Shown here piece by piece: positions 45,055-53,963 of a stretch of 64,000 nt of DNA. The notes beneath the pieces are model-generated. The model was not told the origin of the DNA, did not search any database, and was given only the letters and a program-made list of their open reading frames with translations. The stretch comes from Corynebacterium maris DSM 45190 (GTDB taxonomy: Bacteria > Actinomycetota > Actinomycetes > Mycobacteriales > Mycobacteriaceae). The stretch lies in contig NC_021915.1 in the NCBI RefSeq assembly GCF_000442645.1, positions 2,666,001-2,730,000 of the forward strand. The letters are read 5' to 3'. Positions within the stretch are counted from its first letter, which is position 1; every line of letters begins with the position of its first letter. Position numbers and translations under genes: made by a program.

Positions 45055-46725
45055 ATGCCCGCCTTGAGTTACGCCTTCCCCGCCGACGTCGTCCGCGCGG
45101 CCGAACAGCCGCTGATCAACGCCCAGCAGGAACCCGACGAGCTGATGCGTTCCGCCGCGTACGTGGTGGCGGTCGCCGCGCAGACGATGTTGCGCTCCCA
45201 GCCCACCCGGCCCGGCGCCGAGTCGGTGTTGCTGCTGGTGGGCGGCGGCGGCAACGGCGGCGACGCCCTGTACGCGGGGGCGTCGTTGGCGGAGTTCGGT
45301 TATCCGGTGCATGCCGTGCTGCTGGATGCGCAGGCGCGCGTCCACGAACGCGCCCACGAGTCTTTCCTCGCGGCCGGGGGCCGGGTGCTGGAGGGGTTCC
45401 CGGGGCGCGACCTGAATTCTTATCGGCTGATCATCGACGGCGTTTTGGGCCTCGGCGGGGAGGGCGGCCTGCGGGAGTCGCTCGCGCACACGTTGTTGCC
45501 GCTGCGACGGGCGTACGCTCCGGTGCTGGCCGTCGACGTCCCCTCCGGCGTGGAGGCCGACTCCGGCGTCCTGCCCGAGCCCTTCGAGACGGACCTGCAG
45601 GAGCGGGTCCCCGCCCACATCGACGCGGACGTGACCGTCACTTTCGGTGGCCTGCGCTACGCGCACTGCCTGACCGCGGCGTGCGGGGAGGTCATTCTCG
45701 CGGACATTGAGGCCGGCGGGACGTCCTTGTCCTCCCAGCTGGCCCAGCAGCAGTCGACGGGTAAAATCCCGCAGGTCTTCGCGGTGCGCGCCATCCCCTA
45801 CCGGCGCGATTACGAGTGGCCGGCGACGTTCGTCTCCCCGCAGCCGGAGGACATCACCGCCGTGGAACCCGGCCCCGCGGACGACAAATATTCGGGCGGG
45901 GTCGTCGGCGTCTGCGCGGGCTCCGCGCAGTACCCGGGCGCGGCGATCTTGTCGACGCACGCCGCCGTGCGGGCGACCAGCTCGATGGTGCGGTACGTGG
46001 GCACCCAGGCCGACGAGGTGGTGCGCGCCTTCCCCGAGGTCGTGGCCACCACGACGCTCGAGGACGCCGGGCGGGTGCAGGCGTGGGTGTTCGGCCCCGG
46101 CCGGGGCGTCGACGACGGCGCCGCCGCCGAACTGGCGGACCTGTTGGACGAGGAGGCGGCGCTGCTCATCGACGCGGACGGCGTCACCCTGCTGGCCGAG
46201 CGCCCCGAGTTGCGTGCGGCGCTGATCGAGCGCACCGGCTCCACCGTGCTCACCCCGCACGCCGGGGAGTTCCGCCGCCTGGCCGACGCCGTGTCCGGGG
46301 ACGTCCCCGACCCGGAGCAGGACCCGATCGGCGCCGTCACCGCGATGGTGCGTGAGCTGCGCTGCGCGGTGCTGCTCAAAGGCCGGTTCACGGTGATCGC
46401 CCGGCCGGCCGGCGAGCTCGTCTCCGTCAGCACCGTCGACGCCGGCACCTCCTGGGCGGCCACCGCCGGTTCCGGGGACGTGCTCTCCGGGCTGCTGGGC
46501 GCCCGGATGGCGCACAGCTCGGTGGTCGCTTCCGATGAGATGCCGCAGTATTCCGAGGACGAAGAATTCCACCCGGGCCTGTATTCGCTGGCGGACGGGG
46601 TGCAGATCCACGCCGTGGCCACGTGGTTGAGCGCGCAGACCCCGGACGGGGCGGCGCCGACGTCCGCGAGCCGGATCGCGAAGTATGTTCCGCGGGCGAC
46701 GGCTCGGCTGTCGGCGCTGGGCTGA
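45055..46725 (+). CDS. nnr: Bifunctional NAD(P)H-hydrate epimerase/dehydratase
   Basis: A 556-residue repair enzyme for damaged NADH/NADPH hydrates. The N-terminal YjeF epimerase domain (about 1-215) carries LLLVGGGGNGGDALYAGASL and DGVLGLGGEGGLRE. The C-terminal ribokinase-like dehydratase domain (about 235-550) has TPHAGEFRRLADAV and the nucleotide motif GSGDVLSGLLGARM. An acidic insert (about 485-500, with DEMPQYSEDEEFHPG) is unusual. TACAGT (45042-45047) lies 7 nt upstream of the ATG, indicating a leaderless start. It ends at a strong bidirectional terminator. Confidence 0.93.
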   Translation: MPALSYAFPADVVRAAEQPLINAQQEPDELMRSAAYVVAVAAQTMLRSQPTRPGAESVLLLVGGGGNGGDALYAGASLAEFGYPVHAVLLDAQARVHERAHESFLAAGGRVLEGFPGRDLNSYRLIIDGVLGLGGEGGLRESLAHTLLPLRRAYAPVLAVDVPSGVEADSGVLPEPFETDLQERVPAHIDADVTVTFGGLRYAHCLTAACGEVILADIEAGGTSLSSQLAQQQSTGKIPQVFAVRAIPYRRDYEWPATFVSPQPEDITAVEPGPADDKYSGGVVGVCAGSAQYPGAAILSTHAAVRATSSMVRYVGTQADEVVRAFPEVVATTTLEDAGRVQAWVFGPGRGVDDGAAAELADLLDEEAALLIDADGVTLLAERPELRAALIERTGSTVLTPHAGEFRRLADAVSGDVPDPEQDPIGAVTAMVRELRCAVLLKGRFTVIARPAGELVSVSTVDAGTSWAATAGSGDVLSGLLGARMAHSSVVASDEMPQYSEDEEFHPGLYSLADGVQIHAVATWLSAQTPDGAAPTSASRIAKYVPRATARLSALG

Positions 46726-46746
46726 GCACCGCCCGGCCGAGCACAG

Positions 46747-46791
46747 GCGACCGCCCTGCCTCTCGACGAGGTCGAGGGGCAGGGCGGTCGC
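46747..46791. terminator. Bidirectional terminator between nnr and the MHS transporter gene
   Basis: GCGACCGCCCTGCC (46747-46760) pairs perfectly with GGCAGGGCGGTCGC (46778-46791), and an inner CTCGAC/GTCGAG stem closes the hairpin. The T-runs are short on both sides. Confidence 0.75.
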
Positions 46792-46847
46792 GGGCTTTCG
46801 GTCGACGTCAGATCCGGCCGAACGCCGGTGAGGATGGCGGGGAGCGG

Positions 46848-48203
46848 TTACTCGCTCAGGTTGCGGCGCTGGATGCCGGCGGGCACGGCCATGACCGCAA
46901 TCAGGGACAGCAGCGAGATGACGGCGATGTAGGTGCCGATGGACAGGGACGTGCCGGTGGCGCTGAAGAGCAGTTCGGCGATCATCGGGGCGAAGGCGCC
47001 GCCGATGATGGAGCCGATGGCGTAGCTGATGGACACCCCGGAGAGGCGGACGCTGGCGGGGAACATCTCGGCGTACAGCGCCGGCTGGGGGCCGTAGGTG
47101 ATGCCGAGCAGCACACCGAGGACCACCACGGCGACGCCGAAGAGCAGCGGGTTCGCGGTGTCGATGAGCAGCCACGTCGGGATGGCCCACAGGATCATGG
47201 CCAGGTAGCCGAAGGCGAAGGTGCGCTTGCGGCCGATCCGGTCGGAGAGATCCCCGAAGAAGAGGGTGGCGACGATCCAGGCCACCGCGGTGAGCGAGGT
47301 CAGCAGGAGCAGCACCGAACGGTCCATGCCGAGGACCCCGGTGCCGTAGGACAGGAAGTAGGCGATCGCCAGGTAGCCGGCGGCGTTGACGCCGGCGAAG
47401 ATGACGGCGGCGATCAGGACGGTGCGCCAGTGGGCGCGGAAGAGCTCCGACAGCGGGGCGGAGGCCTTCTTCTTCATCTGCTCCATCTCGGAGAAGACCG
47501 GGGACTCCTCGACCAGGCGGCGGATCAGGAAGCCGACGACGATGAGCACGATGCTGAAGAGGAAGGGGATGCGCCAGCCCCAGGACTCGAATTGCTCGGT
47601 GGTCAGGGCGCTGGTCATGACGAGCATGAAGACGGTGGCCAGCAGCATGCCGGCGGGCACGCCGACCTGCGGGAAGGCGCCGAAGAAGCCGCGGCGGCGG
47701 GTGGGCGCGTGCTCGACGGCGATGAGGGCGGCGCCGCCCCATTCGCCGCCGGCGGACAGGCCCTGCAGGATGCGCAGCAGCACCAGCAGCAGGGGTGCGG
47801 CGATGCCGATGGTCGCGTAGGTGGGCAGCAGGCCGATGGCGGCGGTGGCGCCGCCCATGCCGACGAGCGTGATCACCAGCACGGGTTTGCGCCCGAGTCG
47901 GTCACCGAGATGACCGGCGATGACGGCGCCGAGCGGGCGGAAGAGGAAGCTGATGCCCAGCGAGGCCCAGGAGACGATGAGCGCGAGGCTGGGGTTGTCG
48001 TTGGTCGCCGGGTTGAAGAACTGGATGGCGAAGATCAGGCCGGCGGCCTGGGCGTAGATGAAGAAGTCGAACCATTCGATGGTGGTTCCGACGAGGGCGC
48101 CCGCCAGCACTTTGCGGTGCTCGGGCGTGATGTTGCCGGTGTCCTGCGTGGTCTTGGTCGCGGTCTCGTGCAGCCGCTGATCAGAAGTAATTTCTGTGGT
48201 CAT
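46848..48203 (-). CDS. MHS-family MFS transporter, probable phenylacetate carrier
   Basis: A 451-residue proton symporter with twelve membrane segments. Metabolite:H+ symporter signatures include VGTTIEWFDFFIYAQAAGLIF in TM1, GHLGDRLGRKPVLVITL in loop 2-3, and LQGLSAGGEWGGAALIAVEHAP in TM4. The long central loop reads EESPVFSEMEQMKKK. It lies on the same strand as paaK, 126 bp downstream, so uptake of phenylacetate or a similar aromatic acid is a reasonable inference; direct evidence is lacking. Confidence 0.85.
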   Translation of the reverse strand: MTTEITSDQRLHETATKTTQDTGNITPEHRKVLAGALVGTTIEWFDFFIYAQAAGLIFAIQFFNPATNDNPSLALIVSWASLGISFLFRPLGAVIAGHLGDRLGRKPVLVITLVGMGGATAAIGLLPTYATIGIAAPLLLVLLRILQGLSAGGEWGGAALIAVEHAPTRRRGFFGAFPQVGVPAGMLLATVFMLVMTSALTTEQFESWGWRIPFLFSIVLIVVGFLIRRLVEESPVFSEMEQMKKKASAPLSELFRAHWRTVLIAAVIFAGVNAAGYLAIAYFLSYGTGVLGMDRSVLLLLTSLTAVAWIVATLFFGDLSDRIGRKRTFAFGYLAMILWAIPTWLLIDTANPLLFGVAVVVLGVLLGITYGPQPALYAEMFPASVRLSGVSISYAIGSIIGGAFAPMIAELLFSATGTSLSIGTYIAVISLLSLIAVMAVPAGIQRRNLSE

Positions 48204-48261
48204 CGGTGGGAGCTTTCTGTGGGGCGGCCCAGTGGGGGTTAGGCCGGAAGTGGAGACGACA

Positions 48262-48301
48262 ACGGCACCAGGCCAGACGGACTGGGTGGCACTGGTGCCG
48301 T
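48262..48301 (-). terminator. Inverted repeat between paaK and the transporter gene
   Basis: ACGGCACCAG (48262-48271) and CTGGTGCCGT (48292-48301) pair perfectly around a 20-nt loop. Little T-richness follows on the minus strand, so this may be a partial terminator or an mRNA-stabilising hairpin within the paaK transcript. Confidence 0.4.
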
Positions 48302-48328
48302 GAGAGAGAAAAGCGAGGAGAGGGAGAG

Positions 48329-49639
48329 TTACTGGGCGGGGCGGTTGTCGACGATGCGCTTGGCCTTGCCTTCGCCGCTGTTGACCTGGTCCCGGACGTC
48401 GACGTCGACGGAGACGCCGATGCGGTCCTTGATCGCGCGGCGCAGACGCAGACGGGCGGCGTCGATGTCGTCGCGGGAAACGCCCGGGGTGTGCTCGACG
48501 ACGAGGGTGAGGTGGTCCATGCGGCCCTTCTTGCTCAGGACGCACTGGTAGCGGGGGCGCAACGTGCTGTCCTCGACGATGATTTCCTCGAACTGGCTGG
48601 GGAAGCAGTTGACGCCGCGCAGGATGATCATGTCGTCGTTGCGGGCGTTGATGCGCTCGATGCGGCGCATGGAGCAGGCGGTGCCCGGAAGCAGGCGGGT
48701 CAGGTCGTGGGTGCGGTACCGGATGATGGGGAAGGCTTCCTTGGTCAGCGAGGAGATGACCAGCTCGCCGTACTCGCCGTCCGGGACGGGTTCGCCGGTG
48801 ACCGGGTCGACGATCTCCGCATAGAAGTGGTCCTCCCAGATGGTCAGCCCGTCCTTGGTCTCGATGGACTCCTGGGCGACGCCCGGGCCCATGACCTCGG
48901 AGAGTCCGTAGATGTCGGTGGCCGAGATGTCGAAGCCCTCTTCCAGGTCGCGGCGCATGCCCTCGGTCCAGGGCTCGGAGCCCATGATGCCGGCGCGCAG
49001 GGACGTCTCGCGCGGGTCCTGGCCCTCGGCGCGCAGGCGGTCGAGCACGTTGAGCATGTAGGAGGGGGTGCCCACGATCGCGTCGGGTTGGAAGTCGCGC
49101 ATGACCTGCAGCTGACGTTCGGTCTGGCCGCCGGAGGTGGGGATGGCGGTGGCGCCGAGCTTTTCCACCCCGTAGTGGAGGCCGAGGCCGCCGGTGAACA
49201 GGCCGTAGCCGAAGGTCACCTGAACCTTGTCGCCGGCGCGGACGCCACCGAAGCGCAGGGAGCGGGCGACCAAGTCGGACCAGGTCTCGATGTCCTGACG
49301 GGTGTAGCCGACCACGGTGGGCAGGCCCGTGGTGCCGGAGGAGGCGTGGATGCGGACGATTTTGTCCTGCGGGACGGCGAACATGCCGAAGGGGTACTGC
49401 TTGCGCAGGTCGTCTTTCTCCGTGAAGGGGAAGAGCGAGAAGTCCTTGAGCTCCTTGAAGTCGTCCGGGTGGACTCCCTTGGCGTCGAAGGCGCGGCGGT
49501 AGTGCTCGACGTTGTAGTAGGCGTGGCGCAGCGTGTTGCGGGCGCGGGCGGTCTGCAGGGTCACGATCTCATCGCGGGAGGCGTACTCGATCCCGGTTTG
49601 GGGGCCGTTGTGGCTGGAGGTGACGAGGGCGGCAGTCAT
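48329..49639 (-). CDS. paaK: Phenylacetate-CoA ligase
   Basis: A 436-residue adenylate-forming enzyme that converts phenylacetate, ATP and CoA to phenylacetyl-CoA, the first step of the pathway. The AMP-binding P-loop is RIHASSGTTGLPTVVGYT (about 94-111). Also present are ATDIYGLSEVMGPGVAQE and the hinge/C-terminal domain IIRYRTHDLTRLL, ILRGVNCFPSQFEEI and the closing EGKAKRIVDNRP with the catalytic Lys. ATG 49639 follows AAAGGACAACCC. It is transcribed away from paaR under a PaaR-type operator. Confidence 0.95.
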   Translation of the reverse strand: MTAALVTSSHNGPQTGIEYASRDEIVTLQTARARNTLRHAYYNVEHYRRAFDAKGVHPDDFKELKDFSLFPFTEKDDLRKQYPFGMFAVPQDKIVRIHASSGTTGLPTVVGYTRQDIETWSDLVARSLRFGGVRAGDKVQVTFGYGLFTGGLGLHYGVEKLGATAIPTSGGQTERQLQVMRDFQPDAIVGTPSYMLNVLDRLRAEGQDPRETSLRAGIMGSEPWTEGMRRDLEEGFDISATDIYGLSEVMGPGVAQESIETKDGLTIWEDHFYAEIVDPVTGEPVPDGEYGELVISSLTKEAFPIIRYRTHDLTRLLPGTACSMRRIERINARNDDMIILRGVNCFPSQFEEIIVEDSTLRPRYQCVLSKKGRMDHLTLVVEHTPGVSRDDIDAARLRLRRAIKDRIGVSVDVDVRDQVNSGEGKAKRIVDNRPAQ

Positions 49640-49721
49640 GGGTTGTCCTTTCACTGGAAAACCTTCGCAGGTTCCCATTCAATGCAGTTCCGGGTGCGAA
49701 AATACTTCCCGAGTAAAAACT

Positions 49722-49776
49722 AACCGATCGGTCGGTTCGTTGTGAGTCAGACTACATGCACCGCCATTCCAGGCAA
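49722..49776 (-). promoter_or_regulatory. paaK promoter and PaaR-type operator
   Basis: On the minus strand TTGCCT (49776-49771) and TAGTCT (49754-49749) are 16 bp apart. The palindrome AACCGATCGGTCGGTT (49722-49737) lies 11 bp downstream of the -10 box and matches the four-site consensus seen across the locus. Confidence 0.65.
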
Positions 49777-49864
49777 GTGATCACAGGAAAAACCATTTAA
49801 GGTAATCCTATAGCCACCCCCGAACGGCCCCCCTCCCCGAGAAACCCCCCGAACCACCCCCAGG

Positions 49865-50500
49865 CTAAGCGCGACTGAGCAGGCCTTTCATGATGAGACT
49901 AGCGACCGCCCCGCTCAACTCCTCGGGGCCGAGCTCGCCATCGACGCGGTACCACTCCGTGAGCGAGTTGACGGTGCCCAGGGTCAACCTCCCGGCCAGA
50001 CCGGCGTCCAGGTCGTCGCGCACCACCCCGTCCTCCTGCGCGTCGCGCACAAAAGCGACGAAGTCCCGGGTGATGCCGCGGCGACGCTCCATCAACTCCT
50101 CCTCCACGTCGGTGTTCCCACGCAGGCGCAGCAACAGCGTCACTTCGTCCGGGTACGTGCACAGCACCCTGGTCGCGCCCACGATGGCCGCCTTCAGCCG
50201 CTCCCGGGAGTCGCCGGCCAAGGCGCCCGCCTCGTCGAGCGCCTCGGTCAACAGCTCGAGGGCCCTGCTGGTGGCCCCCACGAGAATCTCCTCCTTGGAG
50301 GAGACGTGGTGGTAGATCGCGGACTTGGTCAACCCCAATCGCTGGGCCAACTTGCCCATCGACGTCGCCTCGTAGCCGTAAGCGTTGAATTCGGCCACGG
50401 CGATGCGAATGACGTCCTCACGCGAATACCCGGGGCGGCCGCGGTGACCGGAGTCGTTCTGGGTGGGGGTGGCGAGGGAGGTCGAAGAATTCTCGGTCAT
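49865..50500 (-). CDS. paaR: TetR family regulator PaaR
   Basis: A 211-residue repressor. The helix-turn-helix is at about 25-70 (RGRPGYSREDVIRIAVAEFNAYGYE, then KLAQRLGLTKSAIYHHVSSKEEIL). The C-terminal domain fits PaaR-like TetR proteins that release DNA on binding phenylacetyl-CoA. It sits between paaK and paaI with a palindrome in its own promoter, so autorepression and control of the whole locus are likely. ATG 50500 follows AAGGAAG. The ligand is inferred from homologues. Confidence 0.9.
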   Translation of the reverse strand: MTENSSTSLATPTQNDSGHRGRPGYSREDVIRIAVAEFNAYGYEATSMGKLAQRLGLTKSAIYHHVSSKEEILVGATSRALELLTEALDEAGALAGDSRERLKAAIVGATRVLCTYPDEVTLLLRLRGNTDVEEELMERRRGITRDFVAFVRDAQEDGVVRDDLDAGLAGRLTLGTVNSLTEWYRVDGELGPEELSGAVASLIMKGLLSRA

Positions 50501-50608
50501 GACAAACACTTCCTTTAAATGGGGTCGAAAGGCGCGCAACAGCGGGCGGGGGTAGACGGATGTCGGATCCCTCCCCGAAAGGTTGGGCCCAACCTACACT
50601 GCCCAACA

Positions 50609-50630
50609 TTACCTTCCGATCGGTAGGTAA
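50609..50630. promoter_or_regulatory. PaaR-type operator between paaR and paaI
   Basis: ACCTTCCGATCGGTAGGT (50611-50628) is the core of a near-perfect 22-bp palindrome with TTACCT/AGGTAA ends. It lies 25 bp before paaI and 109 bp before paaR, so it may control both. Confidence 0.75.
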
Positions 50631-50654
50631 TTGCCCCGACCCCGAGGTTTCTCC

Positions 50655-51113
50655 ATGACCCACACCGTCACCAACCCCACCGCCCACCAGATTCTGGCCC
50701 CCGGCGTCGCGGACGACGCCCGCTTCGAGCACGTGCGCGCCATGTTCGCCGCCGACCGCGCCTCCCAGGCGCTCAAAATGACCGTCACCCACCTCGACCT
50801 CGAGGAGGTGCGCGGCCACTTCACCGTCACCGAGGACATGTGCAACGGCCACGGCACCGCCCAGGGCGGCATTCTCACCACCTTCGCGGACGCGCTGTTC
50901 GCCGGCGCCTGCAACGCGCCGGGCGATATCGCCGTGGCGGCGCAGCTGTCGATGCACTTCATCTCCCCCGCCCGCGTCGGCGACGTCGTGGAGGGCCACG
51001 CCGTCACCCGCGCCGCCTGGGGGCGCAACGGCATCACGGACGTCGCGCTGAGCTGCAACGGCACGCCCGTCGCCGAGTTCCGCGGCACCTCTCGCACGGT
51101 GCGCTCCGCGTAA
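50655..51113 (+). CDS. paaI: Hydroxyphenylacetyl-CoA thioesterase PaaI
   Basis: A 152-residue hotdog-fold thioesterase. It shows the PaaI pattern: NGHGTAQGGILTTFADALFAGACN with the catalytic Asp in the long helix, then AAQLSMHFISPARVGD and a FRGTSRTV end. It hydrolyses (hydroxy)phenylacetyl-CoA esters that accumulate when the pathway stalls, freeing CoA. It is the first plus-strand gene of the locus, 140 bp before paaA and with its own operator. Confidence 0.9.
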   Translation: MTHTVTNPTAHQILAPGVADDARFEHVRAMFAADRASQALKMTVTHLDLEEVRGHFTVTEDMCNGHGTAQGGILTTFADALFAGACNAPGDIAVAAQLSMHFISPARVGDVVEGHAVTRAAWGRNGITDVALSCNGTPVAEFRGTSRTVRSA

Positions 51114-51153
51114 CCTGAATCACCCCCGGAGCGCCCCCGCGGCCCGCCCCCCA

Positions 51154-51198
51154 TTGACGTGACGCAGACCGCATTCATATACTGACCGAACGATCGGT
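51154..51198 (+). promoter_or_regulatory. paaA promoter and PaaR-type operator
   Basis: TTGACG (51154-51159) and TATACT (51178-51183) are 18 bp apart, and the operator ACCGAACGATCGGT (51185-51198) begins one base after the -10 box, covering the expected transcription start. This geometry fits a repressor. Confidence 0.75.
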
Positions 51199-51254
51199 AA
51201 TTAAGTGGTTCGCCACATTCAGCCGACGACCACCGCCAGACTGAAGGAGGACAG

Positions 51255-52250
51255 ATGACCACCACGCTCACTCCCCCCACCACCGGCCATCTCGACGACG
51301 ACGCAGCGGGCCAGGCCCACTTCGACCAGCTCATCGCCGACGACAACCGCGTCGAGCCCACCGACTGGATGCCCGCGGCCTACCGCAAGACCCTCGTCCG
51401 CCAGGTTTCCCAGCACGCCCACTCCGAGATCATCGGCATGCAGCCGGAAGCCAACTGGATCACCCGCGCCCCCAGCCTCAAGCGCAAGGCCATCCTCATG
51501 GCCAAGGTCCAGGACGAGGCCGGCCACGGCCTGTACCTGTACTCCGCCGCCGAAACCCTCGGCACCCCGCGCGACGAACTCGTCGACCAGCTGCTCAGCG
51601 GCAAGGCGAAGTACTCCTCCATCTTCAACTACCCGGCGCGCACCTGGGCCGACGTCGGCGCCATCGGCTGGCTGGTGGACGGCGCCGCCATCGCCAACCA
51701 GGTCCCCCTCTGCCGCGCCTCCTATGGCCCGTACGGCCGTTCCATGGTGCGCATCTGTAAGGAAGAGTCCTTCCACCAGCGTCAGGGCTGGGAGATTCTG
51801 TATGAACTCGCCCGCGGCACCGCGGAGCAGAAGCAGATGGCCCAGGAAGCCATCAACCGCTTCTACGGCCCGGCTCTGCAGATGTTCGGCCCGCCGGACG
51901 ACGAGTCCCCGAACTCCCAGCAGTCGATGGCGTGGAACATCAAGCGCTTCTCCAACGACGAGCTGCGCCAGCGCTTCGTCGACATGATCGTCCCCCAGGT
52001 GGAGGCCCTCGGCCTGTCCTTCGAGGATCCGGACCTGAAGTGGAACGAGGAGCGCGGCCACTACGACTTCGGCGAACTCGACTGGAGCGAATTCAAGGCC
52101 GTCGTCCGGGGCAACGGTCCCTGCAACGAGCAGCGCCTGAACCACCGCCGCGCCGCTCACGACGAGGGCGCCTGGGTTCGGGAAGCGGCGGCGGCCTACG
52201 CCCGCCGACAAGCGGACCAGCCCGTCGTCGACAGCGCCCTGATCGCCTAA
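51255..52250 (+). CDS. paaA: 1,2-phenylacetyl-CoA epoxidase, catalytic subunit PaaA
   Basis: A 331-residue diiron oxygenase subunit that epoxidises the ring of phenylacetyl-CoA with O2. The four-helix ferritin-like core holds the iron ligands: Glu in QHAHSEIIGM, Glu and His in VQDEAGHGLYLYSA, and a second set in ICKEESFHQRQGW. NIKRFSNDELRQRFVD and the C-terminal helices match PaaA. GGAGG lies just upstream of ATG 51255. It is the first gene of the paaABCDE block and is active only with PaaC. Confidence 0.96.
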   Translation: MTTTLTPPTTGHLDDDAAGQAHFDQLIADDNRVEPTDWMPAAYRKTLVRQVSQHAHSEIIGMQPEANWITRAPSLKRKAILMAKVQDEAGHGLYLYSAAETLGTPRDELVDQLLSGKAKYSSIFNYPARTWADVGAIGWLVDGAAIANQVPLCRASYGPYGRSMVRICKEESFHQRQGWEILYELARGTAEQKQMAQEAINRFYGPALQMFGPPDDESPNSQQSMAWNIKRFSNDELRQRFVDMIVPQVEALGLSFEDPDLKWNEERGHYDFGELDWSEFKAVVRGNGPCNEQRLNHRRAAHDEGAWVREAAAAYARRQADQPVVDSALIA

Positions 52251-52279
52251 CCCCTCCCGCAGAACAAAGGACTATTTCC

Positions 52280-52567
52280 ATGAGCAACAACACCTGGCCC
52301 CTGTTCGAGGTCTTCGTGCGCACCGGCCGCGGCCTCTCCCACGTCCACGCCGGCTCCCTGCACGCCGCCGACGCCACGATGGCGCTGCGCAACGCCCGCG
52401 ACCTGTACACCCGTCGTAACGAAGGCTCCAGCGTCTGGGTCGTCCCGGCCGCCGCGGTCAGCGCCTCCGACCCGGATTCCAAGGGCGGCTTCTTCGAGTC
52501 GTCCTCCGGCAAGAGCTACCGCCACGCCACGTACTACACCAAGGCAGAAGGAGTGAAGCACCTGTGA
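52280..52567 (+). CDS. paaB: 1,2-phenylacetyl-CoA epoxidase subunit PaaB
   Basis: A 95-residue subunit that bridges the PaaAC catalytic pairs. It starts with NNTWPLFEVFVRTGRGLSHVHAGSLHA and ends with SGKSYRHATYYTKAEGVKHL, typical of PaaB. AAAGGA precedes ATG 52280. Its stop overlaps the GTG start of paaC by 4 bp, pointing to translational coupling. Confidence 0.95.
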   Translation: MSNNTWPLFEVFVRTGRGLSHVHAGSLHAADATMALRNARDLYTRRNEGSSVWVVPAAAVSASDPDSKGGFFESSSGKSYRHATYYTKAEGVKHL

Positions 52568-53391
52568 GCATCACGACGAACGAATCCGCGACCAAGCAGA
52601 AGATGGGCGACGGCATCACGGCCGAAGCCATCGCTGAATCCGGCGTCCGCGCCGACGAGAACGTCGCGCGCTACGCCCTGACGCTCGCCGACGACTCCCT
52701 CATCCTCGCCCAGCGCCTCGGCTGGTGGGTCTCCCGCGCCCCGGAAATGGAGGAGGACATCGCGCTGACCAACATTGCGCTCGACCTGGTCGGTCACGCC
52801 CGCTTCCTCTACACCTACGCGGGCACCGCGTGGGACAAGACGGAGGACGAGCTCGCCTACTTCCGCGACGAGGAGGAGTTCCGCTCCGCTCGTCTGGTCG
52901 AGCAGCCCAACGGCGACTTCGCCCACACCATCGCCCGCCAGCTGTTCTACTCCTACTACGCCTACGGCCTGTACGGCGCGCTGAAGGATTCCCAGGATCA
53001 GACCCTGGCCAACATCGCGGCCAAGGCCATCATGGAGCTGCAGTACCACGTGGACCACGCGTCGCAGTGGCTGCTGCGCCTGGGCCTGGGCACCGACGAG
53101 TCGCACGCCCGCATGCAGGCCGGACTCGACGCCATGTGGCCGTATGTCGACGAGCTCTTCGAGGACCTCGAGGTGCATACTTCCCTGCCTGGTGTGGCCG
53201 TGCCGCCGTCGAGCCTGCGCGCCGATTTCGACGCCGCCGTCACACACATCATCGAACGCGCTGACCTGCAGGTCCCGACGACCAAACAAGCCATGTCCGG
53301 TCATCGCACCGGTCAGTTCAGCGAGCACCGCGGCTACATCCTCGCCGAGATGCAGGTGCTGGCCCGCCGTCACCCGGGGGCGACATGGTGA
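52564..53391 (+). CDS. paaC: 1,2-phenylacetyl-CoA epoxidase, structural subunit PaaC
   Basis: A 275-residue subunit with the same ferritin-like fold as PaaA that stabilises it. Matching stretches include ARYALTLADDSLILAQRLGWWVSRAPEMEED, IALDLVGHARFLY and AAKAIMELQYHVDHASQWLLRLG. It starts with GTG in a GTGA overlap with paaB and overlaps paaD by 7 bp. Confidence 0.95.
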   Translation: MSITTNESATKQKMGDGITAEAIAESGVRADENVARYALTLADDSLILAQRLGWWVSRAPEMEEDIALTNIALDLVGHARFLYTYAGTAWDKTEDELAYFRDEEEFRSARLVEQPNGDFAHTIARQLFYSYYAYGLYGALKDSQDQTLANIAAKAIMELQYHVDHASQWLLRLGLGTDESHARMQAGLDAMWPYVDELFEDLEVHTSLPGVAVPPSSLRADFDAAVTHIIERADLQVPTTKQAMSGHRTGQFSEHRGYILAEMQVLARRHPGATW

Positions 53392-53963
53392 GCGACTTCT
53401 CCAGCAGCATCGTGACCGACATCGCCCTGGATCCGACGCCGAACCTGGACCATCCGTTGCGCCCGGACGACGCCGCCCTGCAGCGCATCTGGGACGCCGC
53501 CGCCGACGTCCCGGACCCGGAGATCCCGGTCATCTCCATCGCCGACCTGGGCATCCTGCGTGGGGTCCGTCTCGACGGTGACACAGCCGTCGTCACGATC
53601 ACCCCGACCTACTCCGGTTGCCCGGCGATGGACACCATCACCACGGACGTGCAGGCCGCCCTGGAAAACGCCGGGTATCCCGGCGCGCAGGTGGATCTGC
53701 GTCTCGACGAGGCGTGGACCACCGACTGGATCACCGACCACGGCCGCCAGGCGCTCGAAGACTACGGCATCGCGCCGCCGTCCGAGCAGGAAGAACGCGC
53801 CGCCGGCCCAGTGCCGCTGACGCTCAGCCCGCCGGTGTCCTGCCCCCGTTGCAAGTCCTTCAACACCAGCAAACTCAGCCACTTCGGCTCGACCTCGTGC
53901 AAGTCCCTCTACTCCTGCAACGAGTGCCACGAGCCCTTCGACTACTTCAAGGTGCTGCGATGA
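53385..53963 (+). CDS. paaD: Phenylacetate epoxidase maturation protein PaaD
   Basis: A 192-residue member of the MIP18/PaaD family, involved in Fe-S or iron-centre assembly for PaaABCE. Its domain starts around DAAADVPDPEIPVISIADLGILRGV and has the TPTYSGCPAMDTI cysteine. The C-terminus carries a zinc-ribbon-like cluster with CPRC, SC and CNEC pairs. It overlaps paaC and paaE, so it is in the same operon. Confidence 0.93.
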   Translation: MVSDFSSSIVTDIALDPTPNLDHPLRPDDAALQRIWDAAADVPDPEIPVISIADLGILRGVRLDGDTAVVTITPTYSGCPAMDTITTDVQAALENAGYPGAQVDLRLDEAWTTDWITDHGRQALEDYGIAPPSEQEERAAGPVPLTLSPPVSCPRCKSFNTSKLSHFGSTSCKSLYSCNECHEPFDYFKVLR

